Below are positions 46,297 through 57,742 of a stretch of DNA of 64,000 nucleotides, in pieces. The translations under genes were made by a program, and so were the position numbers. The notes beneath the pieces were generated by a model, which was not told the DNA's origin, did no database searches, and was given only the letters and a program-made list of their open reading frames with translations. The stretch comes from Phorcus lineatus (lineage: Eukaryota; Mollusca; Gastropoda; Trochida; Trochidae), in the NCBI GenBank assembly GCA_921293015.1, contig OV121093.1:26980622-27044621 (forward strand), read 5' to 3'. Position 1 is the first letter of the stretch, and every line of letters begins with the position of its first letter.

Positions 46297-46403
46297 GTGT
46301 CATATGATATATACGAAACTCGTGTCAAATGTTGTATTACCCGAACGTGAGCGTGTCAAATGTTGTATTACCCGACACGAGTTTCGTATATATCATATGA
46401 CAC
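46297..46403. repeat. Palindromic foldback element with inner direct repeat
   Basis: Arms of 30 bp (GTGTCATATGATATATACGA inverted as TCGTATATATCATATGACAC) surround two direct copies of GTGTCAAATGTTGTATTACC. Same hairpin class as the other short palindromes here. Confidence 0.85.
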
Positions 46404-46492
46404 ACTTGGTCATGTAATAGTCTCTACAATTGCTGAGTGTCAAAAGAAGTAATATCTACCTCATAACGTACTTTGCAATGCCACACCAAGGA

Positions 46493-46560
46493 ATCGACCT
46501 CCGGCCTCCCAAGTGATTAGCAGACGCTCTACCAACCGTGCTATGTCCTGTATATGTTTA
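46493..46560 (-). other. tRNA-like sequence (pseudogene or SINE head)
   Basis: On the minus strand it has an A-box-like TAGCACGGTTGGTAGAGCG, an anticodon-arm-like region and a B-box-like GGTCGATTCC. The two ends (GGACATA and GTGTGGC) do not pair as an acceptor stem, so it is not a functional tRNA. A tRNA-derived element of a family different from the main SINE. Confidence 0.55.
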
Positions 46561-46776
46561 TATATATGTATGTGTTTTGTTTAAGCTTTTGGTATATATA
46601 ATAGGAATGCAAAACAAGTCCTTTCAGCAAATGTTTAGTCATATAAATTGAAATAGAAATATTGTATTATCTCAACTAAACAAAACTAAGTGAGTCTGTT
46701 TTTACATGAATTATTGTCCATCTCTATGTTATCCTTATTTGTTATTAAAATATTGTCACTGTATAACGTGAAAACT

Positions 46777-46925
46777 AGGTGAGGCGATTAGGGGTTTGAT
46801 GTCGCATAAAAAATTATTTCACTGATTTCAAGGCAGTTAGAATATTGAAAGGAGAAAGTCTGCAACATCGATGTGGCTATGCAGAAAACTGCGGGCATCA
46901 GCTGGACTTAGTTTTCAAACTGTGA
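46777..46925 (-). mobile_element. tRNA-derived SINE, truncated 3' part
   Basis: Plus-strand text GGTGAGGCGATTAGGGG, ATTATTTCACTGATTTCAAG, GGCTATGCAGAAAACTGCGG follows the SINE tail with many changes; the head is missing. An old copy. Confidence 0.6.
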
Positions 46926-47392
46926 CTTTACATCTTCATATTGTCGCTTGACCCATATAATTAGCTTTACAACATTCCTTCTTAGCTTAGCACGCGTCAG
47001 TAAACATCCATTTCAACATAACTGTATGGGACAGCTGCATAAAAGTTGTATTCGTGTCGTCCTAAGCTGCATAACAAAATGCACACTTGTATCTCTTAGC
47101 TTCATTACAAGTGGTATATAACTGTCGCTCTAAGTTTGATAACACGTTGTACTCATGTCGTAGTTAGCTTCATAACAAGTTGTGTCGTGCTTTATTTCAA
47201 AACGTTATCATAGGAATGTCTTAAGTCGATAACAGCGAGCAGATATAATATCCGAGCTGTTTGTATAAAGTAAAAGAGAATGGGTTTTTTCACATTCAAT
47301 AAAATAGATTCTTGAAACACTAGTTAAGATATAGATGTAGGTCTATGGGTTTTTTCCCATTGATATGTTTGGTTGGTGTCATTCATTACTGT
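46926..47392. other. 3' flank of the 47-49 kb locus
   Basis: Loose repeats of AAGTTGTA with TAGCTTCATAACA words at 47030-47190; no gene seen. Confidence 0.4.
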
Positions 47393-48066
47393 TTAGATAA
47401 ATGTAAAAATTGATGGCGATGTTGAGATGGAATCATATTTCAAGTTAATTTCCTTTCCTGGTCGACAATGTTTCCGGACTTGTTTTCTTTTAATTGCCTT
47501 GCTTTTTCGTCCATAGCTAACAAAATAGTACGACTGATAGACCTGTACTGAGTGGATTGTTTTCCCTCTCACTCCCTGACTGGAGAAACAGTAAAATCGG
47601 TACTGCTCCAAGTTGCTCTTTGTGATCCAAACAACAACATTCTGTCTTTCTTTGGATATCCAAGTGTACATCCTCAAGTCCTTTACTGTGGCGACACTGA
47701 AAGCAACCACAGGATGAGCTTTGATTTGGGGTATATTCTCCTTGGTCTTCAGGGGAAGTTTAGCATACATAATTTCATTCTTTCCGTGTTTCTTGCGTGT
47801 CCAAAAGAGAATGTCATTATCAAGATCTAGTGCTTCAATAGTTGACGATCTTTCAGTGATGAATCGGTTCTTTATCTTTTTCCTCTGTTTCCAATCCAAT
47901 GGTTTACGAAATATCCTGTTTGATTTTGTGTAATACATCTGCACCTGATGAATAACCATATGGCGTGCAGGGTTTTTACAAAGAGTTAAAGGGTTTTGAG
48001 CCGGTCTCAAGCACCTGTCCTCGTATTCCAGACATACAGGACCAGTTGATATAGACTCGCCTTGGT
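47393..48066 (-). pseudogene. Truncated tandem copy of the YWTD-like gene
   Basis: Duplicates the 3' half of the gene next to it (48102-49262). From RHMVIHQVQMYYTKSN to the stop (STSPSIFTFI) it aligns throughout in one frame, keeping the LDLDNDILFWTR repeat. Just upstream, the stretch after CLRPAQ has one extra base relative to the intact copy and changes frame, and the whole N-terminal half (signal peptide, PAN-like part) is missing. The copy ends where the neighbour's 3' flank begins (about 25 bp apart), the layout of an unequal tandem duplication. Many amino-acid differences yet no stop over 190 codons, so it is either an old copy under some constraint or a remnant. Confidence 0.7.
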
Positions 48067-48101
48067 CCATGTATTCTGTGTTTGGTGCCATTCATTACTG
48101 T

Positions 48102-49262
48102 TTATACAAATGTAAAAATTGCTGGCGATGTTGAGATAGATCCATATTGCAAGTCAATTTCTTTTCCTGCTTTACATTTTTTTCTGACATGAATTCTTTT
48201 AATGGCCTTGGTTTCATTTCCATAGCTAACAAAATAGTACGATTGATAAACCTTAACTGAGTGGATTGTCCCTTTCACTCTCTCAATGGTTCCACAGTGA
48301 TATCGGTATGTCAAGCTGCTCTTTGTGAACCAAAGATGCACCTCAACTCTATCGTTGAATATCCAAGTGTATATCCTCAAGTCCTCAAATGTCCCGACAC
48401 TGAAAGAAACCATAGGACGAGCTCTGATTTGACGTTCTTTTTTTATATTCTTTTTGGTCTTCAGGGGAAGTTGAGCATACATTATTTCATTCTTTCCATA
48501 TTTCTTGCGTGTCCAAAAGAGAATGTCATTATCAAGATCTAGTGCTTCAATAGTTGAAGATTTTTCAGTGATGAATGGGATCTTTATCTTTCCCCCCTGT
48601 TTGGAGTCCAATGGTTTACGAAATATCCCGTTTGATTTTGTGTAATACATCTGCACCTGGTGAATAACTATGTGCCGTGCAGGGGTTTCACAATGTTTAA
48701 AGGATATTGAGCCAGTCTCAAGCACCTGTCCTCGTATACCAGACTTACAGGACCAGTATACGGTGTGGGTTGGCCGATGGTAAATAAGTGAAAACACACG
48801 ACCCTCCACTCTTATGTCTGTTTCAAGGGACGAACTGGTGTCATGCCTAAACGTCCCTACACGAAGTGGCCTAATATTCCCTCTTTCTTCCACAAACACA
48901 ATTGTCTGAATTGCAGAATTATTCAGATTTCTCTGGATTTTCTGAAGTGCCACATCATTCAGATCACCCTGGGTATTTGGTGAGGACGTTGAAGAGAGCT
49001 TTAGGAAGCTGTCCAATTGAACCATATCCTTCAGACTTTCCCCTGTTGCATACAGATCCCCTGACTTAACATCCACGATTCTAAAGCCGGACAAAGAAAC
49101 ACAGGCTACAGCACACTGGAGCAATGTTTCACATTTCGTCGTCTTCAAATACCCATCACATGAGACATTAAGAGAAAATCCGCTGATGATTTCAAATTGT
49201 TTATAAAGCTTTATCCCCATCACCATCAATGATGTTGAAAATAACAAATAAAATGAGAACAT
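48102..49262 (-). CDS. Single-exon secreted protein with PAN-like N-terminus and YWTD-like propeller repeats
   Basis: The start at 49262 opens directly with a hydrophobic signal peptide (MFSFYLLFSTSLMVMG); an in-frame ATG 16 codons upstream (49310) would bury it. The product has 386 residues. Cys 35, 44, 50 and 54 within SCDGYLKTTKC...LLQCAVAC look like the first half of a PAN/apple domain. From about residue 155 there are blades resembling LDL-receptor class B (YWTD) repeats: SLIYHRPTHTVYWS (to 171), STIEALDLDNDILFWT (to 251), then RIYTWIFND and YQSYYFVSYG. Too few blades for a full six-bladed propeller, so it is divergent or partial. Uninterrupted by introns, unlike the other genes here. 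Likely extracellular; ligand unknown. A truncated copy lies directly downstream. Confidence 0.75.
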   Translation of the reverse strand: MFSFYLLFSTSLMVMGIKLYKQFEIISGFSLNVSCDGYLKTTKCETLLQCAVACVSLSGFRIVDVKSGDLYATGESLKDMVQLDSFLKLSSTSSPNTQGDLNDVALQKIQRNLNNSAIQTIVFVEERGNIRPLRVGTFRHDTSSSLETDIRVEGRVFSLIYHRPTHTVYWSCKSGIRGQVLETGSISFKHCETPARHIVIHQVQMYYTKSNGIFRKPLDSKQGGKIKIPFITEKSSTIEALDLDNDILFWTRKKYGKNEIMYAQLPLKTKKNIKKERQIRARPMVSFSVGTFEDLRIYTWIFNDRVEVHLWFTKSSLTYRYHCGTIERVKGTIHSVKVYQSYYFVSYGNETKAIKRIHVRKKCKAGKEIDLQYGSISTSPAIFTFV

Positions 49263-49310
49263 TCTTTCCGGTTTGAACCTGCCAGGTACTTGGTAAAAGT
49301 GGTGTTTCAA

Positions 49311-50899
49311 TTATGAGACAGCAAGACTTGTTTTCACGTGAATGTCTTTTTGGAAAATATATTTATAATGAGGATAGGGCGTTCAACAGATATCAGATAA
49401 TGTAAAGAACCTGTGTGTTTAAATATTAATAAATGTAATTCAAACCAGATGTCAAGAAAACATGTTAATTTTCTTTATAAGAGTCATATACTCCTACGTA
49501 AACCTTTGTTTTAATTAGAACACTTTTCGTATTTTTGGAAGACTTCCCTAGCGGCAAAGTCTGAAATTACTTGAAACCAACTATCTTATTTAAGCCAATC
49601 TAAACAAAATCTTCACCAAAATTGAGGCTAAAACTGAGGCGATGACTCAGTTTTCTCGTGACAGTGATTTTTCTAGAGAGAACTCGGGTGTACATTTCAA
49701 AGTTTAATCATTTCTAGTTTTCATCTGGCACACAGGACTGAACGAAGCCTTGCGAATGGTTAACTTTGAAATAGCATCGTTTATTACACTACTAAATTTG
49801 ACTTCAACCAATCATGCTTCTCACTTTATAACCCATTAATTATCGAACTTGAATGAGATTAACGTAGAATTATTTAGCATGCACTACCTCTGTTGTGAGA
49901 GAATGAGAATGGTGGTTTTCACGAACATAAACGAACGGTTTTGTTTCTAATTTTGTGTAATCGTCCAAAACCTATAAATGAAATAACTCATGATTTGTTT
50001 TTGGACAAAAACGCATACTTAAAAGCTCAAAACATGCTTGACTGCACCTTTAAAACATCAAGATTCGATTTTTATAAATTACAAACTGGTTATGCTACAC
50101 TGGCTGTAGGACCTGGAACGCTGTATTTATATATAATCGTTTGGAAAAAGATACTTATATGAATATATATATATGACCCATATGGGAAGATGGACGCACG
50201 GGAGTTACACGTTTTCCTGTAATTTGATTGGTTGTTGTGAACCTATGAAAATTAACGTTGTGCCGGCACTATTTCATTCATATTACATGCTTTTCCCGAC
50301 TGGTAATTTCTTTACCAATATTGTGAATTTTTTACAATTTTTAATTAGTCTACGTAGTTTACATACGTCATTTCTCTGATGTGCCGCCACAACAATGGTG
50401 AAAAATGTCTCTCAAATTGCAAAAATTATAAAAATTAGCGATTATTGAATACTACGTCCTCCCGTAAAGCTTACAGTCGCGAAGAAGCGCCTCGTTTCGT
50501 TCTAAAGTAATGACGTCATTGACACGAGAAGCTATGACGTCACAGTGCAGTTACGTCACAAGACTTTCAGATTGAGCCGTCTTACAGTATTACTGTAGGG
50601 CGTTGCTGACCTCTTCAAATGAACGTAGAACTGTTAAATGTTATCATTATGAATGACGCTTTTGAAAAGAAGGAATAAACTTTCAACAACACACATCTAG
50701 CTTTTATTTTGAAACTTTTTCACGAATGACAATATAGCCGTGCGTAGGTACGTGTCAAGTACAGCCACAGCACAGGCTTGTGAATTTAGATATTCGCCAT
50801 TTTAATCCTTTATAGATAAATTTTCATTTCTATCATATTCGAATTTTAGTCTTTCAAAAGACATATGGGTAATGTAAACAATAACCAATTCGTGACGGG
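49311..50899. other. Upstream flank with a MITE-like terminus and CRE-like palindromes
   Basis: 49881-49905 (CTACCTCTGTTGTGAGAGAATG) matches the end of the 460-bp MITE at 13.3 kb, but no second end is seen. Two TGACGTCA palindromes lie at 50511 and 50535. Short frames at 49941-50379 have no features. Confidence 0.45.
50511..50542. promoter_or_regulatory. Pair of TGACGTCA (CRE-like) palindromes
   Basis: Perfect TGACGTCA at 50511-50518 and 50535-50542, followed by GTTACGTCAC. The octamer is the CREB/ATF binding consensus. No promoter was identified here, and similar sites lie in repeats elsewhere, so the role is uncertain. Confidence 0.3.
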
Positions 50900-51003
50900 G
50901 AATGACAGATTATCTTCCCCTCGTTATATTAATTGTGTAATTCTCTCTTACAGGGTCGAGAATTACGAAATTAATATAACTTGGGAAAGATTATCTGTCA
51001 TTC
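50900..51003. repeat. Palindromic foldback element
   Basis: GAATGACAGATTATCTTCCC at the left is inverted as GGGAAAGATTATCTGTCATTC at the right (one added base), with inner TTATATTAATT / AATTAATATAA. Confidence 0.8.
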
Positions 51004-51394
51004 TCTGTCCAGCCGTATCGCTGTCAAATGAGAATTCACGGATATTACCGATGTTCCTTCCGAAGTCTACCGATGTTCCTTCAAAAGTGGGACGATGTTG
51101 CTTCCGTTAGGGACCAAACATCTCTGTTTTTACCGATTTTCACCGATGTTGACGTGTTTGTTTCGCTATTAAGCTGATTTCCTTCCATTACGGAAGCTTT
51201 CCCTTCTATTAGGCACTGTTTTCCTTCAAATTTGATGCATTTCCTGCAATTACTTAGGGGGCCTGCTGTCACTCGTTAGTTATTGTCTATATACTTACCT
51301 ACGTATAATAACATACGCAAAAGAACACAACTGTCTAATCTTATCTAATTGAAATTAGTATCGCAATTAGTATATAATGACAAACAGTTCTCTA
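51004..51394. other. No gene seen
   Basis: Contains loosely repeated CCGATGTT / CTTCC words at 51045-51250; no coding features. Confidence 0.4.
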
Positions 51395-51475
51395 GCATTG
51401 CACCCAAACCAGACTGCGTGTAGAACAGTTCTCTATTGCAGACAAAGTTGCCGAGCCCCTGGCGGGTATTCTCTT
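51395..51475 (-). mobile_element. tRNA-derived SINE fragment
   Basis: CATTGCACCCAAACCAGACT, GAACAGTTCTCTATTGCAGAC and GCCGAGCCCCTGGCGGG match the middle of the SINE in minus orientation; both ends are missing. It lies next to the 3' tail of the L2-like LINE. Confidence 0.7.
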
Positions 51476-51509
51476 TTGAACCAACTCACTAATCACACAA
51501 AGTTCTTTA

Positions 51510-52700
51510 ATAATAATAATAATAATAATATATATGAATTTATATAGCGCTTGTTTCCAGTTGAGAAAACTGCTCAAAAGCGCTTAAGGGCACTGAATTG
51601 TTTTGGGAATAGATGGTTCTAACAGTAGGAGATCTTAAACAAGTGGGTCTTGAGAACTGATTTGAATGTTTCAAGATCCTGGACACTTCTCATTTCAATT
51701 GGGAGAGAGTTCCATAACTTTGGGGCAGAGATCTCGAAACTTCTCTCGCCAAATGATGTACGAGCTGATGGAAGCTGTAAAAGGCACTGATCGCTAGAAC
51801 GTAGAGTTCTCTCTGGCTTGTATTCCTGGATAAGTTCAGAGATGTATGTTGGCGCATCGCAGTGGAGAGCACGGAATGTCAGACACAAGACCTTAAACTT
51901 GATTCTGTCATTAACTTTCAGCCAGTGGAGATCTTTCAGGATTGGAGTTATGTGTTCAGATTTTCTGGTCCTCTTGATTAGTCTTGCAGCAGAGTTTTGA
52001 ACTTTCTGAAGTTTAAAGATGAGTCGTTTTGGCAGGCCTAGAAGGAGGGAGTTGCAGTAATCCAGATGCGAGATTACACAGGCTTGGATAAGCATAGTTG
52101 TGGCTTTGTGGTTTATGAATTGTCGAATCTGACCGATGTTCCGGATATTCATGTATGCCTTTTTGCATACCCGACTAACGTGGCATTCAGAACTGAGCGT
52201 GGAGTCAAACATGACACCAAGATTCCGAACCTCTTTGCTAGGGTCAATCAGACAAGATGACAACTTCAGGGTGGGGAGTGTCAGTTTTGATCTCATTGCT
52301 TTTGATGAAATGACAAGCATCTCAGTCTTCTCCTCATTTAACTTTAAGAAGTTACTGGTCATCCAATTCTTGATGGCTTCTGTGCACTCAGCAATTCTAG
52401 AGAAGGCGGTGTGAGTTGAGGTTCTGTCCTTGGGCTTGAAAGAGAGATACAGCTGCGTATCATCAGCGTACAAATTAAAGTGGAAATTGTGAGCTCTAGC
52501 TATATCACCAAGTGGAGAAGTGTACAGTGTGAAAAGTATGGGTCCAAGTACAGAGCCTTGAGGCACACCATACTTGAGTTCTGTCATTTCGGAGCTGCAA
52601 CCATCCACACAAACTGCCTGGTATCTGTTTGATAGATAAGATGAGAGCCAGAGTAGCGCGTCTCCAGTAACACCGAATCGCTTCTCCAGGGTTATCTCTA
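51510..52700 (-). pseudogene. 5'-truncated L2/CR1-like LINE with reverse transcriptase
   Basis: Begins within the polymerase (FGVTGDALLWLSSYLSNRYQ), then motif B (YGVPQGSVLGPILFTLY), the catalytic YADD box (FNLYADDTQLYLSF), a long thumb with HLDYCNSLLLGLP and LQKVQNSAARLI, and the end (FGERSFEISAPKLWNSLP...LFKISYC*). These are hallmark L2-group motifs. About 355 codons are open. The 3' end on this strand is GCGCTATATAAATTC then a (TTA)n tail (51510-51535), typical for L2. Endonuclease and the 5' part are absent, so it cannot move by itself. Confidence 0.88.
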
Positions 52701-53970
52701 GCTAACTCTACAAAATTCACTTTGTCCTTTTTATGGTCATTTCGTAACATTTAATGATAACCACCATGCAGTGAGAGGCGAATTTGCTCCCTGAGCTTAA
52801 TATTTACAACAGTTTGTAATTAGATAGTCAGTTCAGCAACTTGTTTAGGTGTTGAATTTGTTTTTTCCATCGAACACTTTGTACACATAAAGTATTTAAC
52901 CACGCGAAAAATAATTGTCTTTTTTTGCCATTTATGTGAAGTATTTAATCAAGTGGAAAAGCAGTAAAGTCACCTATTGCCTTTTGTTTCTCTTTAACTT
53001 AAAGGTTAATGATAATGATTATTGGTATATGATTGAATATAGAAATTCACGGCTATTGTTTCGTCACAGTGAATAACCCTGACTACATAAACCTATACTT
53101 AACATTTTGTGACCGTTTAAGATTTGTTAGTAGTAGTTTTTAGACACATGTTAAACACTGGGTTTTTTTTTCATTAATAGTCTTATGATGGCGGATGTAT
53201 CCAAAGACCGTTAGTGCAAGTTAATTCAAGTTCCAAATAGTTTCTTTGAGGGGATAAATGAGGATTCATATTGTTTATAATAGTATCTTTACTGAATATA
53301 AAGGTGTAAAGATAAAAAAGTAAACAACTAATATAACATGTATTGGGGATGAAACACGATCGAAGAGAACAATAAAAGTTTAACCAATTGACACTTCAGA
53401 CTGACAAATAAGGAACTGTTAACATTATGAATGCTTTGTATTCAAACCCCTTGTTCTGTGGAACAAGAAGTTATTGAAGATGTAATATTAAATAGAAAAA
53501 TATTTCGTTTGGTTATAACTTGCATTTATAGAAAACAATTCTAATTTAAAAACGATTTTAAGCTCAAGTATAGATTCACAATTATTACAACGCTCTTTGT
53601 TATAGTTTATTATCCTTTGGAGTGACGAACGGTATAGTTTTTTGTCTCTGTTTCCAATGAAATATCTTAGTAGTGATTTTAATAGTAAAACATGAACCCA
53701 TGATAACCTTTATGTATTAATTGTTACTTAAACTGCTTAGTATTTAATAAATTGTTTTATTACTCGGCCGTGTAAGATACTGCAGTGTAATTTTTATACG
53801 GCGATATTAAACTAGTGTAATACCGCTCCCCGTATGACGTCATAATATTGTGTGGTTGTGACGTCACAATATTGGCACCGACGTCTCAATGGCGGCTTAG
53901 TCGCGGAAATGCTTCGTGCAGTACACTTTCGGTAATAATGCTTGATTACTGAGGTCAAGTAATAAACAGA
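52701..53970. other. No gene seen; two CRE-like palindromes
   Basis: AT-rich. TGACGTCA occurs at 53835 and 53859, close to AATATTG words that are inverted around them. Confidence 0.45.
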
Positions 53971-54108
53971 ATACTAAACTTCCTTCCATTTAATACTATT
54001 TTTATTAAACTCATTAATGATTTGGTATCAAACTCGCTTTCGCTCGTTTTATACTTAATCATCAACTCGTTTAATAAAAATAGTATTAAACGGAAGGTCG
54101 TTTAGTAT
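53971..54108. repeat. Palindromic foldback element
   Basis: ATACTAAACTTCCTTCCATT at the left corresponds to AACGGAAGGTCGTTTAGTAT at the right; AATACTATTTTTATTAAAC is inverted as GTTTAATAAAAATAGTATT. The centre is CTCGCTTTCGCTCG. Size 138 bp. Confidence 0.85.
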
Positions 54109-55346
54109 CCTCTATATTTCTAATATATTCAATTTTTTTTTATATTTTGCTGGCTTGACTGAGGACAGATATCTGTCACAAACATGGCAGCTTCACTCAC
54201 TATATTGGTTTGCGTCAAAACATTTAATGAATAAGGAGCATGTACTTCACAAAGCAGTTCCCCAACAGTCAAATTTGAAAACATCACAACAAATATATTT
54301 GTCCAAATCATATTCAGATTTTATGTAGATTTTTTTTCAATCGAACTATTTCATCATCGCATTTACTGAAATCCTGTAATCCAATAAAGGCAGTATATCC
54401 ACTATAAAGAAGTATTATCGCATAATGGACAGTAATTTCTGAGCAGCTGTAACCAATGACACTGTATCGTTTTGGACACAATGATCATCACACTTGTACA
54501 GCACTACACTGACTGAAGCATACCTTAACTCCAAACTCTCATCTCGTCTAATAGTTATATTCTTAGCTAACTTTTAAAAGGGGTCATGTTTATGCTTATG
54601 GACTTTTAAAAGATATTGTTTCGTATTGCCTTTTCATTCTCTTTGAACGAGTGCTGAGGATAATTTATGTAAACAGAACAGTGATGATAATTCCGTTTTG
54701 AGCTCTAGTGACGTCACATTCATTTGATGTAATAGACTATGAAATAGGAATGAAAAGCCCTAGAATGTCCATGTGTGCATATATTATAACGATAACACTA
54801 AATATGGTTATACTTCAATAGTCAGTCATTTGACGAAGTTTATAAATAGTACTTTTAATAGTCTTATTTCATGTAGGCGATGCAATTTCCAATCCATAAA
54901 CAATTGTCTAAATGTTCATGAATTACAAAACGTAGTTCTATATTTCATCATCTGTAATATTCATTGATATAAAAACAGTTCCAGACAACATGGTTATTTG
55001 ATATGAGGTCTGCAATCACGTTAAATTTTAAACTCCTCATCAAAACAGTCGCACCTGTGATCGTTTATACTGTATAGCGTAAAAGTGTTCTTGTACAGCG
55101 CAAGTATCATGGATTTTATATAATTAGGAGTTAAATCATAGATGAAATGTTCCATATAACCTTTCAACAACATATAAACACTTGGGTATACTCATACGGG
55201 CAGTCAGTGCCTTACTCTGCCATTTGATAAGATAAATATAACATAACGTGCGTCAGCATCCCTTAGGAAAACTTAGTGAAATTTGGCGTACATCTCTTGA
55301 ATTGAGCGACAGAATCAGCGCACTACAACAGCACACAGTCTCCAAA
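54109..55346. other. Upstream region of the three-exon PAN gene
   Basis: AT-rich. A TGACGTCA lies at 54709. No TATA box at a convincing distance from the start codon was found. Confidence 0.4.
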
Positions 55347-55559
55347 ATGATGCGTGTTATTTTTGTTTGTCTCTGTAGCCTTTCAATGGCTACAAGTAGT
55401 TCAAATCTAGAGGACATATTTGAATTAAAAATGGAGCAATACTTTGGAATTCAGGGGTGTAGTAAACAGTGTGAAGATAGAAGAGCCTGCGTTGATGTAA
55501 AATACTTTCATAAAACACTGGCTTGTGTTCTTCAAATTGACTCCTCTTCAAATCCAAGG
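55347..55559 (+). CDS. PAN-domain secreted protein, exon 1
   Basis: The ATG at 55347 opens a signal peptide (MMRVIFVCLCSLSMATSSS); an upstream in-frame ATG (55248) would add 33 hydrophilic residues in front of it. The mature part contains GCSKQCEDRRACVDVKYFHK and LACVLQ, with Cys at 38, 42, 48 and 60, the spacing of a PAN/apple domain. The exon ends in phase 0 before GTAGGT. Known for the family: PAN modules bind proteins or sugars outside cells. With exons 2 and 3 the product has 286 residues. Confidence 0.7.
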
Positions 55560-56901
55560 GTAGGTAAAACAAACGTTTGACAATGATGTGTTAATGGCCA
55601 CCTTGGAAATGGTCTGATTTATTTACTTTATAATGGTCTGGTTATAGTCGGTTTTGAAAGATAGTGCCTGACTTTGTAGGAAATGTTTTTGCAAGAATAG
55701 TTTGCTTGTAAGGTATAGCTTGATAATTGTTTATGTTGTGGGTGACACGTGGTTGTAACCAAATACAAACTGCATTCTTTTACAGCAAAACACAGATGAA
55801 TTTTAACTTTAACCACGATTACCATGTTAGATATGAAATATTTAGGAGATAAATCCCTTCTGTTTTTTGTTTTGGGGTTGTATGTCGTGCATTTTTCACC
55901 CCTAAATTTAATTTCTAACCGAGCTTATCTCCATTCTAACATGACTAATTAGAAATATAATGAGGAACTAATTTGCCTTGCGCAACAACTATGTGATTAG
56001 GTCGAACCAGTACAGACCGGTTCCACTTGCTTTTGAAACTACGGCACAGTTCATTTTCAAAGAACACGCTGCAATAATAATAAAAAAATATCAAAACATA
56101 AACCAACAGGTTTTAAATATTACCCTTAAGTATTTATTTCATTGACGATAAAATCAACAAAAGACAGATTTTTTTTTTATCCCGTCAGAGTTACGTTTTT
56201 CACGTAAATACATAAGACACCTATCACCCCTACAATACCGACAAGGACTGACCTAATCTAAAAGTAGTCGTTTACTGCTAACGCTAACTTCTCACGCAAG
56301 ATGTGAACTGACTGAATAAACGACCAAGAAAGCTTTAAAGTTTGTCATGGTTGAATACACTGTCTGGAAATGTGGTCACTTATGAATGAGAGGGGGGTAA
56401 GGGAAGGAAAGTTGAAGAATAACGTACGTCCCCTCTGTTCACTTGACGAATCGCTCTATTACCGCGCGTTACGGTAAGAAGCGAGCTGTTTGAAATTAAA
56501 TTTAGTGATAAAAAGATAAACTACTTCGACAAAAAATATACCACAGAATGGATTTATCTTCTAAATTTGAAAGAACGGTATTCTTAATGTATGTATAGGT
56601 GATGAAAACAGTAAGTTCAGCGAATGGAGTTTGTAAACGGTCGTAAATATTTAGAGGTGATTATTAGCGAAATAATCACTCCAAAATTGATTGTGGTAAC
56701 CAATCAGAAAGCAGTATTTTCATTCTAGTTTTCGTGTCATGTTAGAATGATCTTTTTCATTAATAGGGGATATATTTTAACACATATAATGTCACAAATA
56801 AAATTTGAAAGAATGATATCGGCTTAACAATGATCCTAGAATAGTAAGTCTGAATAGTATCCTTGAACGTATTCCTGTATATTATTAGTATTGTATTCAA
56901 G
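55560..56901 (+). other. Intron 1 of the PAN gene
   Basis: Begins GTAGGTAAAA and ends TTGTATTCAAG. It holds AT-rich sequence with no other exon seen. Confidence 0.5.
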
Positions 56902-57028
56902 GAAGAAAACGGTTATGGGAATGGCTTCTGTGTTCAGCGTTCAGTCCTAGCGAGATCAGGACGAATTGTGACAGTTTGCAGGTTGCATGGTGACGTGGCC
57001 CCTTCAACTGACAAAATAAAAAATCATG
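56902..57028 (+). CDS. PAN-domain secreted protein, exon 2
   Basis: 127 nt, entered in phase 0 after TTGTATTCAAG and left in phase 1 before GTAGTT. Encodes EENGYGNGFCVQRSVLARSG and on to VTVCRLHGDVAPSTDKIKN, with two Cys that may complete the PAN-like disulfides. The exit phase is the same as that of the head exons in the left half of the window, a link between this gene and that family. Confidence 0.65.
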
Positions 57029-57221
57029 GTAGTTATGATAAAATCATTCACATTTCTTTTAGGTTTTTATTAAAACTCGACATTAACGTGAAATGTATCT
57101 TCATGATGCTATACAGAAAAAATGCCTCATCATTAAGTAGTATAACACATTTGAATACACAATGTAATCAAATTAAATGACCTTAATCCATTGAAATTAC
57201 ATGTTCAACCTTTTTTAACAG

Positions 57222-57742
57222 AAACCAAACTCGGCTTTATTCCGCTGACCAAAGACCTCTGCAAAGTAAGTGGGGAAATGAGCAACATCTTAGAAACCAA
57301 ACCAAACGATTTACGGAAAACTGAATGCGAGGCAAGAATTGATCAAACATTCCTTAAAAATGTTAAATACTCGTGGACAGTGTGTATGAAGGAAACAATC
57401 AGTGTTGTATCTACTGTATTTTTCAGGTTTGCGACAACTTATTACGACGACCCTATATCAGAATTGTCTTTGAATAGAATGAGAGGAAAGTTTTATTTCC
57501 AAAATAGTGATTATAATGATCTTCAAGTGATATGTTGTAATGTCACGGCAATGTTGAAATTCACCTTAAGCAATTGGATACTGCATGTAATCGACAGTAG
57601 CACAAATATAACAGTGACGAAACAACTTTTGAGAATGAAAAATGGAAACAAAATACACCTCTTTGTAAAAATTCGTGTTCCCGAAACTAGAGATATTAAA
57701 TTACTACTAACGAGGGTAGATGAGGGTTGTGTGAATCTGTAA
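57222..57742 (+). CDS. PAN-domain secreted protein, exon 3
   Basis: Entered after CCTTTTTTAACAG in phase 1; reads ETKLGFIPLTKDLCKVSG and continues for 172 residues to TAA. It has several Cys (SWTVCMKE, VICCNVT), two N-glycosylation sites of N-x-S/T type (CNVT, TNIT) and a repeat-free, mixed beta-like composition; no known domain was recognised. The start resembles the candidate alternative tail at 35626 (KISFIPL). The three exons join without a stop to 286 residues, which supports the model. No canonical AATAAA is seen immediately downstream. Confidence 0.65.

Noticed and set aside
46493..46560. A functional tRNA gene
   Set aside because: A- and B-box-like sequences are present, but the ends do not pair into an acceptor stem.
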